From NCBI GenBank assembly GCA_026874595.1, contig CM049318.1, positions 34,683,956 to 34,747,955 on the forward strand: DNA of 64,000 bases, written 5' to 3'. The stretch comes from Sipunculus nudus (taxonomy: Eukaryota > Annelida > Sipuncula > Golfingiida > Sipunculidae). The translations under genes were made by a program, and so were the position numbers. The notes under the pieces were generated by a model. It worked only from the letters and a program-made list of their open reading frames with translations. It searched no databases and had not been told where the DNA came from. This document shows positions 12,060 to 22,900 of the stretch, in pieces (position 1 is the first letter of the stretch; every line of letters starts with the position of its first letter).

Positions 12060-12800
12060 GAGTGGGCAATATGACGGAGAGTTCCAATCCAGCGAGCTGA
12101 CTGGTGGTGGTCGATTTGACAGGCGCTGAGGACCTTCTTCAGGCAGGCCTTAAAGCGCTGCTATTGAGCCCCAGTGTCACAGTGGCTTGCGCACAGCTCT
12201 CCAGACACCACGATCCTTAGGCCACGATCCTTCATCCTGGAAACATACTCTGCCAAGCGTAGCTGTGTCGTCAGAAGCTTTGCCTCAATTCTGAATAACT
12301 CGTGCCTGTTTTAGGACACTGTTGGTGATAGAATTCAAAAGGCCGACGTGGCGGTGCTATATAACTTAGGACTCGAAGAGTATGATGAAGCGTATAATAA
12401 GTGTATATAACGCTGGCTGCCTTAATGTGGGCTACAAGGGCAACGTCTTTGGATTAGAGCCCTTGTGTGTTTTTCTTAAAGGTTGTAGTTGCTTCAGTTT
12501 GAACATACTCTCGTCAGTGCGATACCGGATGTTGTCGTGACCTTCGTCATTAAGACCTGTGGTCTGCAAGAATATCTAGCTTAAGAATAATGCAAAGAGA
12601 GAATGACAATAGAAAAGGCTCTGATAATGTGTTGCTGTGTCCTGACTTGGCCTCGTTGATCTTCATGGAGCAAACATTATTCTCTCCCAAATACTCGAAT
12701 AGTTGGGGCCCTCGGACGTTCCCTCCATTTCTCTGTATAGTGTGATGATGACTGCATCCTGAAGATCATGAGATAAACTGCCAAAATGGAGAGTGTGGAG
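12060..12800 (-). mobile_element. RTE-like LINE reverse transcriptase relic
   Basis: On the minus strand, pieces of a non-LTR reverse transcriptase can be read in order although frames are broken. They are DAVIITLYREMEG (RT N-terminal block), IRYRTDESMFKLKQLQ, DVALVAH (remnant of the FADDCALVAH catalytic block), VLKQARV, IEAKLLTTQL and SRMKDRGL, SGEL, and RFKACLKKVLSACQIDHHQ. The last blocks match the C-terminal tail of RTE/endonuclease-RT elements common in invertebrates. A large internal part of the palm is deleted and stops interrupt it, so it is inactive. The clade (RTE-like) is inferred. Confidence 0.75.
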
Positions 12801-13400
12801 ATAAATATACACCACTGAGCCCCTCCCCCCTTCCATATCTTCGGGGGATTCTGTTTATTGCCTTAGTGTCTAAGCAGACGTCAATTTTCGCATGACTTGC
12901 AAGGGGCGACTCCTTTCAAGCTCCATATCTACTCTAAAAATAGACGGCGCCCAAGGTCATACTATGTGAGAAAAGTCTTTGAACCCAATGCTGAGGAATG
13001 TGAACATATGCACGACAAAACGTGTTGTGTGACAAATCAAAACTGGCCACGGAATTTAATCAAATTTAAACGGATGAAATGTATGTTGCAAATACAAATA
13101 GGTGCAAAGACTTACAAATTTGGTGACCAAAACGATATCTGTAGAGAGCGAAAGTCCATCCATGTTAGGTTAACGGGGTCTATGCGTGGTACGAGTGACC
13201 ATGTATCTCCGCCATAAGGTTTTTGTTGAATCCTTTGTAATTATTTCTGCAAAACGCTTGGTGCTCTTTGTAAGGTTTGTATTCTACCAAATCCTGGCTC
13301 TTTGGGAGCATGCGTTGGAGGTCGTCGAATTCAGGACAATGGAGGGCTTTCCTTGTAGGGCAGAACGTCAGAGCTATGAGCGCTTTGTGTGTAAAAAATT
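12801..13400. other. Intergenic, no gene recognised
   Basis: A + strand ORF at 12897-13217 (106 codons) and overlapping ORFs on the other strand show no known motif. I treat them as chance ORFs. Confidence 0.4.
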
Positions 13401-13683
13401 TGTACCTTAAATTTTGCCCACTTTGACCAAATTTGACCATGGCACGTTTTTTTCATGTAACTGCTGTGGATATAATTTTCAAAGCATGTTTTTGTTAGCA
13501 TTTCAACTGTTAACACCAAAAATTTGAAACCAGTTGATCAAAAACTGTAGATTTTATTCAGGTTTTCAAGCACCATGTCACATATTGTTTACATCAAGCT
13601 AGTGTTATGCAGTTTGCTAGAGCTTAGCTCCTCAGCTTTAGCTCTTAGTTCCTTAAATTTGGCATACAGTTAGCAGACATGGG

Positions 13684-13830
13684 GTAATAGTAATAAGTAA
13701 TAGTAATAGTGATAGTAATAGACTATTACAGCTTTTTCCATGTAATAGTAATAGTAATAGACTCAAAAATTTGAGCTGTAATAGTAATAGTAATAGAAAC
13801 AGAAGGCAAAGTAATAGAGTAATACATATT
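13684..13830. repeat. TAATAG microsatellite, left
   Basis: Imperfect repeats of TAATAG with interruptions, subterminal to the left end of the hAT-like element. Confidence 0.85.
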
Positions 13831-16521
13831 ACTTTCTATTACTTCCTGCAGTGAGCCCCTTGATCATGAAGCATATCAGCAAATATTGCTGAACAGACTC
13901 AGCTCTTGTCCAGTAACTGCCCAGGATGTGCCTATTGTTGAGGCAAGCATGGGCCAGCTGCCACATTGCTGGTGACCACTGATGCTAATTACATAAGAGT
14001 ACTGGACAGAATAGGTCACAGCCAAATAAGTTACCTGGCACAATCTGACCTTTGATTAGTAAACCTTGGATAAACAGAGGCATGTTTGAGGTTAAGAGAC
14101 AGATAAATAGTGTATAATTATTGTGACATGTACATCTAATCTCACATCGATCAATCCATAAGCATAAATATTCTGAAATGTACCTAGATTTGTTTTCACA
14201 AGCCAGTTTACATTTTAATCATACAGATTGCAATAACACACATTCAAGAAAATATAATATGGAACCAGATACATTGCAGACCCAAAATGTTCATGATAAG
14301 CTTATGGTGTTTTCACTACCCATAACATACTGAAGCCTACAATGCTATAAACTCAGACCAGTACTACAATCACTTGGATAAAGTCATACTGCAGGCACAT
14401 GTATTATCTAGTTAATTTATATACATATTATTTTAAAACTATTCTTTTAATACTTGTCTGTTATTTCATAGCACCAATTTTGCAGACTTTCATTCAGTAT
14501 CTAAAATTGTTTAATAGATTGTTTAATACCAAATTAATTGTGAAAGTGATTTAAATAATATTTTATTTGTTTTGTAAAATTGATTTAAGTTTAAATCACT
14601 CTCCATATTCCTAAATTATCCTATGCTTGTTTTGCTGCAATGAAGAAGGGCATGCCTGAAGAATAAAAGCAATGCATGCTACCATTATTGTAAAGTTTAT
14701 CACCTCTCTGTTCACTCTCAAGATGTATTATGTGATGGAATAAAACACGGCATCACATTAAAATAAAAATATACACCCGAGAAGATGGGGTACTTTTGTC
14801 TGCAGTTTGGTTCTGTCCAGAATCTTAATGTAAACAGTATTTTCATTGTATATAGTTATAAGGATTGGGAAAAGGACACAGCCCTACATAAATTCCTCTC
14901 CTGATACATACATAAAGGACTGAATTGACAGCTTTGATACTAAATAATAATATGCAATAATCATGAATAATTTAAGTTACACTGAAAATCTTTATTTATT
15001 AATTACAAGAAAGAAGATTGAATCTAAACGGAAGTATGTACTATAAAATAGATTTATGTGAAATATATATGAAAATAATATAAAATGTACAAGTATGCAT
15101 ATAATTATAAATCAATATTTTACATATGCCAGGGCCTTTACAATGGGTTGCTTTAAATTACATGTATTCAAGAGTTCATACAATTATCTTATAATTTCGA
15201 CTTGAAACACCCCAATAACGATCATTGAGGTTTCAAAATATTAAAAAAAAAACAGAATTAAAGAAGATCATTAGGCTTCTTGTAAATGACAGACACAGTA
15301 TAAGAAAATTGTGCATGTAACTGGATGATATACAGTCAAGCCAGCTTATTGTCATGTCAGTGGTTCATGCATAAATTATGATAATAACCGGGATGTGACA
15401 TTATGCGGGCTTCAACATCGATGTCCTTTTGAGTCATAGAAGAAGCGTTATGTCTCAAATGATATTAAATAAATCGTCAATAAGAAAGAAACAGGAACGT
15501 TTATGAATATTTTTATTGTACAACGACATATCAAATTACGTTTATGCACACCTGACAATTTATTTCCTGTCAGTTTTGTGTCGCATGCCGCGTAATAACT
15601 GACAAAAATCCGACTTGCAAACAGAAAAAGACGTGGCGTCTGGGTTGTGACGTTATAGGTCTGGAAATATGCGGCACAGTTATAACGTTATGATGGCAAA
15701 CTATTTTACTAGATATTCTTTCCCCGACAATTGCGCCTTATTTCCCGGATATCTTATTAATGACTCAAACTTCCATGATCGTCTTTATGATAGGTCTGTT
15801 CGGGGAGCGGGCATCGTCATGCCCTTGTCAACTTTCTGAAGTTTCGCCGCGATTGAGGTTTTGGACCGGGTATCTCCCCCAGTGCTTAACAAAACCTCCA
15901 GCTTTCCGTCGACCATTAAAGGGGATTTCCAGTCGTAAGCAACATTTAGAGCTCGTGCTTCATATCATCTCGGCGAAACGTCACTGAGGTGTAAATCACG
16001 GCCTTTTTAAAGGCCAGGAGTGCATTATGTAAGATGTGTGATGGAAACATCGTCCTTGTTAATGTACGAAGAAACGTAATGATCTGGATTACCTTGTTAT
16101 CTTAAGATGTTAATTAGCTTAGTGACGGGGAAAGACCCGCATGGATCACTGCATTTACCTGCCGCACACATTTGATACGCCTGGCCGATTACAAGTGCTT
16201 GGCCCCATTTATCACCGTGTCGGCGTTTGATGTGATATTAACTGCGAGCTGGTATCATTGCCGAGGGTTCCAAGCATGACAATATAGGGATTATGACAAT
16301 ATTCCATGTAATTAAACGGTCAGATTTACCATTGTTTATATAAGAAATGGTTTGGGATTTCAAATTTATATGACAATAAACGGGATTTTCTATTAACCGA
16401 TATGAAACAAAGTGGGCTCGTCTGTAGTTCCCTATAATATTATTTAAACGTGTGATTGTAGTGCTAGTTTATAGCACTCATGGCTGCGCAAGGTCTAGAA
16501 TCCTACCATCAGTTTAATTAC

Positions 16522-16670
16522 ATGTAATAGTAATAGTAATAGCAATAGATACCCCAGTAATAGTAATAGTAATAGTAATAGAAGATAAAATGTGGTAATA
16601 GTAAATAGTAATAGTAATATCAGAAATTGAAAGTAATAGTAATAGCAATAGTAATATAACAACTGTAATA
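16522..16670. repeat. TAATAG microsatellite, right
   Basis: Imperfect TAATAG repeats next to the right end of the hAT-like element, in the same strand sense as the left array and so not part of its inverted termini. Confidence 0.85.
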
Positions 16671-17214
16671 GACCCCATGTCTGACAGTTAGATGTCTTCA
16701 AAATCCCCTACCATGCCAAGAATTTGGTCACAAGGACTAAATTCCTTCGAGATATTAATGAAAAACTTCATTTTTCCATTAAAAACCCATTGTTACACTT
16801 TAAGACTGCCTAATATCAAAACTACTGATCTGACTTTGATCATATATAATATACATATTTTTCTATACATTCGCTATGCACATGCCAGAAATGATGTCAG
16901 TATTGCGTAATTGTTTTAAGTTATGGACCCAAACATAATGCACTTTAAAAGAAATCAAGAAATATATTTACTCCTTTAACAAGAGGATTGCTGAAGCTAG
17001 GGATGTTTTGTCAGGGATGTAACATTATTTAATCAAGCTTCAATTGAATACCCAAAATTAGTTCTGAATTTTTCAAATTTTATAAGTTATTAGTATAAAT
17101 ATAAAATTAGTACCTTAAATTTTGCCCAACTTTGACCGAGGCACGTTTGTTTTCTGAGAGCACTGTTGATATAATTTTCAAGATTTCCTCTCCAGGGTAT
17201 TGATGTTTAGCTGT

Positions 17215-17335
17215 GTCGTCTGAATAATTATCGAGTAGCCATGAGAAACTAACGCGTGGGAACGAGATAATTATCGCGTGGCCACGAGATACTAACGCGT
17301 GGGAACGAGATAATTATCGCGTAGCGCCAGATCGG
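17215..17335. repeat. Short minisatellite with GCGTGG / ACGCGT core
   Basis: Alternating segments containing CGCGTGGCCACGAGAT and ACGCGTGGGAACGAGAT repeat two to three times. The same segments return at about 17728-17850. Between the two blocks (17336-17727) is unrelated sequence ending in a CACGACTCAGT ... ACTGAGTCGTG hairpin. Confidence 0.7.
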
Positions 17336-17727
17336 CCCTCTGACATTATGGCCAGATTACTGGCTTGCCAGAGTGCCTGGACATCTATAACTTTGAGGAT
17401 CGAGTTAATGAGGATGCAAATATTTTCGTCATTTTTGACAACGCCTCATTGCTTACAAGTATCGTGTAACTTCAAATAAACCCACTAGACATTTTGATAA
17501 GTTTCTTATCTCCCCAACGACACCTACCATGTGTGTGAAATATTCCGTTATAACCAAATATATTCGTATATTGTTCTGCATGTATGGGAGATTTCTGCCT
17601 GCGGTCTGCCTGCTGACTGTATGCGGAGATACGGTTATAAAGCGTGGCGTGGACTTGCAGGGCGGTTCTTAATTTGGCTTGTGTCACGACTCAGTACGGG
17701 GTCCTAACTGAGTCGTGTTTGTCACGG

Positions 17728-17850
17728 CTAATTATCGCGTGGCCACGAGATACTAACGCGTGGGAACGAGATAATTATTAATTGCGTGGCCACGATCGAG
17801 ATACTTACGCGTGGGAATGAGATACTATCCCGTGGGAACGGGATAAAAAT
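17728..17850. repeat. Second block of the GCGTGG / ACGCGT minisatellite
   Basis: It carries the same units as 17215-17335 with more changes (for example CCCGTGGGAACGGGAT). The two blocks bracket about 390 bp, so the whole may be one element with repeated edges. Confidence 0.65.
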
Positions 17851-19798
17851 AATTTTCTGCATGTCCTCTACGAGCCACCGTAGTACTGAGAATGCATTGT
17901 AATAAAAATAACTAATAGGAATAAAATGTCTTTGCAAACGATTTGGACGTGGGGACCAGTCTATATCCCATGCTCCGATGCTCCAAATATTTTCCAAAGT
18001 TTGGTGGAAACCTAGTTAACCTCTGACCTTTGCTGAGTTGTACACATCAATGGCAGCGCCCGCGCCCAGAGCAGCTTGTTATAAGAAATGACAGTATTTA
18101 TCAAGTATGTACCCGTTTGCCCGTATTGAAGTATTGTGCATTATCATTCCTAAGTATAATTTCGACACCTGAATAATATTGGCATTATTGCTGCAGTCAA
18201 ACCGTATACTTTCTCCTCAGTGTTGAATGACGGAGTCTGCTTCAATTTACAACAAGTTTACCTGTGTACGCTGTAAACTTGTATCTCACTATCTGTATCA
18301 CGGCTGTCATGTCTCAAATGGCACACTTGCAAGTAATTTCATTTGTTCTCTGTAATATAAATCTACGATTCCTTCATATTTTTAACCTAGGGAGTGATTA
18401 TCTGATTGTAGAAAAGCCTACAGCTGTATGCCAATGCTTAAGCAGTACTGCCTAAGACGGGGGGGGGGGGGGGGGGGGGGGTCCCCTTTTGGTGGGAGTC
18501 AGTCTATATGCTGAGCACTACTGAGTATTATTGCAGGTGTGGATCCAGAGGGGAGGTTTTTGGGGTTGAAACCTGCCCCTGCTCTTAACCAATGACCTTT
18601 TTTTAGACAATTTTTATGCATGACACCCATTGACCCCTGCTGGCAAAATATCCTCGATCCTCGCCTGTACTGAACACCAGCTACCCCATTTTGACAGCTG
18701 CTGGTGCTCTGACCATTGTGGGTTTACAAGCGCAAGAGACGTCAACGTGTCAATGCAACAATTTTGTTATGCAGAACAGTATTCACAACCAGTATATGTA
18801 TTGTATTTATATATTATACATTACAAAAATAATTTAATATTTCCTTACTTGTACAAACGTAATGCATGAAATGGGATATTTTTGTATATTTCAATATGTG
18901 CTGACCCTGCATATCCATGTGTGTGTGCATGTATGGGAACAGGGTGTAAGTACATTAACTGCAAGTGATAATGCATATCTGGTGTTTCAATATATGTTGT
19001 GATATATGAATGTATTTAATACTTATATGTTATAACTGAATATTTTTTGTTCAGATTTTGTCTAAATTAAGTATATGAAACGAATATATCCATTGTCAAA
19101 ATACAACAACATATTTGCACATTTGTACATCTTGGTGTGCCAGTGAAAGTGCAGTATAAGAATTCAATGTATGATATTGATCTTGCCCATGCATAACATT
19201 TCGTAAACAAGGAGAATAAAGATGAAAGAAGAAACAAAGAAGAAACAACTGTTTGATGCTTGAAAAATCTTGATGTATGAGGTTGCGTGGTTTGGACACC
19301 ATGTGGTGTATGCCTAATGTTTGTTTTGTGTTGCTAATTGCACCAAGTGTTAGCTTCTTTTAACTTGCCTACGGTATTAGAAGGAAATGTTGGCACTAAA
19401 CATAATATGTTAAGGAGAAAACACCATATTTAATGTTGGTAGTTAAATATATTGGTAGTATATATATATATATATACAATGGTTGTTTGCAAGGAGTTAA
19501 ATCCATGATAGTTGCAGAATGGAAATTTTTGCAAAAATAAGGGCCGCCTCTTGATGAAGAGGCATTCAATTTATTATGTATGAAAGTATTCTTGGTATGT
19601 TTCCCATTCTTTTAGATCTGTTCACAAATTTTTCAGATTATCTGCCAATATTTAACAATTTTAATTTCTTCTTGTTCAGTGTTCACTATGATCCTCCTTC
19701 AATTATTATGATTTTGTGAACATGTTATTTGATATAATTTATTCATAAAATTAAGTAATAAGAATGAGATGATCTTTATAAGGTATTTCTCTTATCAG
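17851..19798. other. Upstream region of SEC22A
   Basis: No coding exon is seen. A GC-rich patch with GCGCCCGCGCCC near 18055-18068 and a CpG-containing stretch further upstream (15600-16280, inside the hAT-like element) stand out from the AT-rich background. One or more 5' untranslated SEC22A exons are expected here, because an acceptor lies at 19798, but I cannot place them. A run of about 22 G ends near 18481. Confidence 0.35.
18460..18481 (+). repeat. Poly(G) tract
   Basis: About 22 consecutive G. It could form a G-quadruplex; the length is uncertain in any assembly. Confidence 0.85.
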
Positions 19799-19806
19799 AT
19801 GGTGCT

Positions 19807-19982
19807 ATGATTCTGTTGACTACAATCTATCGCACTGAGGATGGGCTCCCTCTGGTGGCCTCCACAGAAACACCAAGCTCACCAGAGTTTAAGATGTGCC
19901 AGAAGTACATCAAGCAGTTGTCACGGAAACTTCAGCAGCTGCCGGACCGCTGTGTGCTCAATCTGAATGAATATTGTATATA
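19807..19982 (+). CDS. SEC22A: SEC22A exon 1 (coding): longin domain start
   Basis: Begins MILLTTIYRTEDGLPLVAST and ends in phase 2 at TATA|GTGAGT. An acceptor (CTTATCAG) precedes it at 19798, so the 5'UTR is probably spliced. An out-of-frame ATG at 19799 opens a three-codon ORF (ATG GTG CTA TGA) whose stop overlaps the main ATG. Confidence 0.92.
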
Positions 19983-22900
19983 GTGAGTGATTGTTCTGTA
20001 TTTTTGTCAGTTCCATATTTTGTGCATTTCTTCTGTATGACTAGCATATACTTAGTATATTATATATTCATTATATTTCTCGTGAATACCAGCTTAGCAT
20101 AATTCCAGATACAATAATGGGGCTGCATGTTCACCTACTGGTTTCAATGGTGCAGTTTCTTACAGATGGAAACAAGATAATGTCAAATTTCACATAATTT
20201 ATTGGAAGTATGGAAAATTAATGCAAATTATAATAAACTTGGCATTCTTCCAGATATTGTGTGATATTCATTGAGTGGAGCCACCATCAAATACAATTAA
20301 GGTTTCAATAAAATATCTCTTGAAACCTGGTGGAGATTTGAATAGACTCAAGCCTGTTGGATGAGTAATTGTATCCGCCAAAACAGAGTTTTGCGGATAC
20401 TATGTTTTCAGCTGGACGCCGCCGCGGCCGCGTAGGTGTCCGGAGAACTCCTCCTTAACCGCTGGGCAGAATTTTTCGAAACCCGGGATTATGTTCGGGT
20501 CACATGTGAACTGCTGCGCCCCGATTTTGTTTTGACCTCTGACCTTTCCTTTGCGCTCTGCGTCCGTTTGTGCGTCTGTTTCCACACATAAACCCACATA
20601 TCTCGGGAACCGTTTGACCGATCAGGAAAATTTTTTTGCACAAATGTAGCCCTCGGGGAGCTTTATAACATACACCAAAAATGGTGGCGCCACCTGCAAC
20701 CATGTTTGCACAGTGTCCATCTGTTCGTCTGCCTTGGGTTAAAATCACTCATATCTCTGCAGTGACTTGACTAATTCACCTGAAATTGGGCATGCGTAAA
20801 CATCCTGGATAGCTTTTCTGATTTTCTGACAGGTGGCGCCACCTACATTCACGTTTACGCTGCAGACATCCAAGCTCATATCTCGGGAACCGTTTGACCG
20901 ATCAGGAAAATTCTTTTGCACAAATGTAGCCCTTGGAGAGCTTTATAACATACACCAAAAATGGTGGCGCCACCTGCAACCATGTTTGCACAGTGTCCAT
21001 CTGTTCGTCTGCCTTGGGTTAAAATCACTCATACCTCTGCAGTGACTTGACTAATTCACCTGAAATTGGGCATGCGTATACATCCTGGATAGCTTTTCTG
21101 ATTTTATGACAGGTGGCGCCACCTACATTCACGTTTACGCTGCAGACATCCAAGCTCATATCTCGGGACCCGTTTGACCGATCAGGAAAATTCTTTTGCA
21201 CAAATGTAGCCCTTGGAGAGCTTTATAACATACACCAAAAATGGTGGCGCTACCTGCAACCATGTTTGCACAGTGTCCATCTGTTTGTCTGCCTTGGGTA
21301 AAAATCACTCATATCTCTGCAGTGACTTGACTAATTCACCTGAAATTTGGCATGCGTATACATCCTGGATAGCTTTTCTGATTTTATGACAGGTGGCGCC
21401 ACCTACATTCAGGTTTACGCTGCAGACATCCAAGCTCATATCTCAGGAACCGTTTGACTGATCAGGAAAATTTTTTTGCACAAATGTAGCCCTTGGAGAG
21501 CTTTATAACATACACCGAAAATGGTGGCACCACCTGCAACCATGTTTGCACAGTGTCCATCTGTTCGTCTGCCTTGGGTTAAAATCACTCATATCTCTGC
21601 AGTGGTTTGACTAATTCACCTGAAATTCGGCATGCTTATACATCCTGGATAGCTTTTCTGATTTTATGACAGGTGGCGCCACCTACAATCAAGTTTACGC
21701 TGCAGACATCCAAGCTCATATCTAGGGAACTGTTTGACCGATTGGGCCAAAATTTTGCATGTGTATAAATACCACATAGCTCTTTATCATACGCAAAACT
21801 GGTGGCGCCACCTGCAACCATGTTTGCACAGTGTCCATCTGTTCGTCTGCCTTGGGTTAAAATCACTCATACCTCTGCAGTGACTTGACTAATTCACCTG
21901 AAATTGGGCATGCGTATACATCCTGGATAGCTTTTCTGATTTTATGACAGGTGGCGCCACCTACATTCACGTTTACGCTGCAGACATCCAAGCTCATATC
22001 TCGGGACCCGTTTGACCGATCAGGAAAATTCTTTTGCACAAATGTAGCCCTTGGAGAGCTTTATAACATACACCAAAAATGGTGGCGCTACCTGCAACCA
22101 TGTTTGCACAGTGTCCATCTGTTTGTCTGCCTTGGGTAAAAATCACTCATATCTCTGCAGTGACTTGACTAATTCACCTGAAATTTGGCATGCGTATACA
22201 TCCTGGATAGCTTTTCTGATTTTATGACAGGTGGCGCCACCTACATTCAGGTTTACGCTGCAGACATCCAAGCTCATATCTCAGGAACCGTTTGACTGAT
22301 CAGGAAAATTTTTTTGCACAAATGTAGCCCTTGGAGAGCTTTATAACATACACCGAAAATGGTGGCACCACCTGCAACCATGTTTGCACAGTGTCCATCT
22401 GTTCGTCTGCCTTGGGTTAAAATCACTCATATCTCTGCAGTGGTTTGACTAATTCACCTGAAATTCGGCATGCTTATACATCCTGGATAGCTTTTCTGAT
22501 TTTATGACAGGTGGCGCCACCTACAATCAAGTTTACGCTGCAGACATCCAAGCTCATATCTAGGGAACTGTTTGACCGATTGGGCCAAAATTTTGCATGT
22601 GTATAAATACCACATAGCTCTTTATCATACGCAAAACTGGTGGCGCCACCTGCAGCCATGTTTGCACAGCTCCCATCTGTTTGTCTGCCATGGGATAAAA
22701 TCACTCATATCTCGGCAGTGGTTTGACATATCTGCCTAAAATTTTGCAAGTTTATACATCCCCGACAGCTCTCTTGATTTTATGACAGGTGGCGCCACCT
22801 GCATTCTAGTTTATGCAGCAGATATCCAAGCTCATATCTTGGGAACCGTTTGACCGATTGGGCCAAAGTTTTGCATGTGTATAGAGCTTTCTGGATTTTT

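Larger units (their letters stand above)
13674..16683. mobile_element. 3.0-kb hAT-like non-autonomous element
   Basis: The termini are CAGACATGGGGT and ACCCCATGTCTG, a perfect 12-bp inverted repeat. They are flanked by perfect 8-bp direct repeats ACAGTTAG (13666-13673 and 16684-16691). Termini beginning CAG with 8-bp target duplications are the hAT signature. Just inside both ends are imperfect TAATAG arrays (13684-13830 and 16522-16670) in the same strand orientation. No transposase ORF is visible, so it would depend on a helper. A related uninterrupted site near 29490-29510 supports the boundaries. Confidence 0.82.
13405..17185. repeat. Repeat-family copy split by a later insertion
   Basis: The flanks at 13405-13673 and 16684-17185 belong to a repeat family whose related copy is at about 29465-29985. 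Shared landmarks are TTCGGCAT / TTTGGCAT, AGATGTC, CTGCCTAATATCAAAAC and TACCTTAAATTTTGCCCA. The hAT-like element at 13674-16683 interrupts this copy. Confidence 0.65.

Noticed and set aside
12897-13217. 106-codon + strand ORF beside the LINE relic
   Set aside because: No known domain; the LINE reads on the opposite strand and does not extend the frame.
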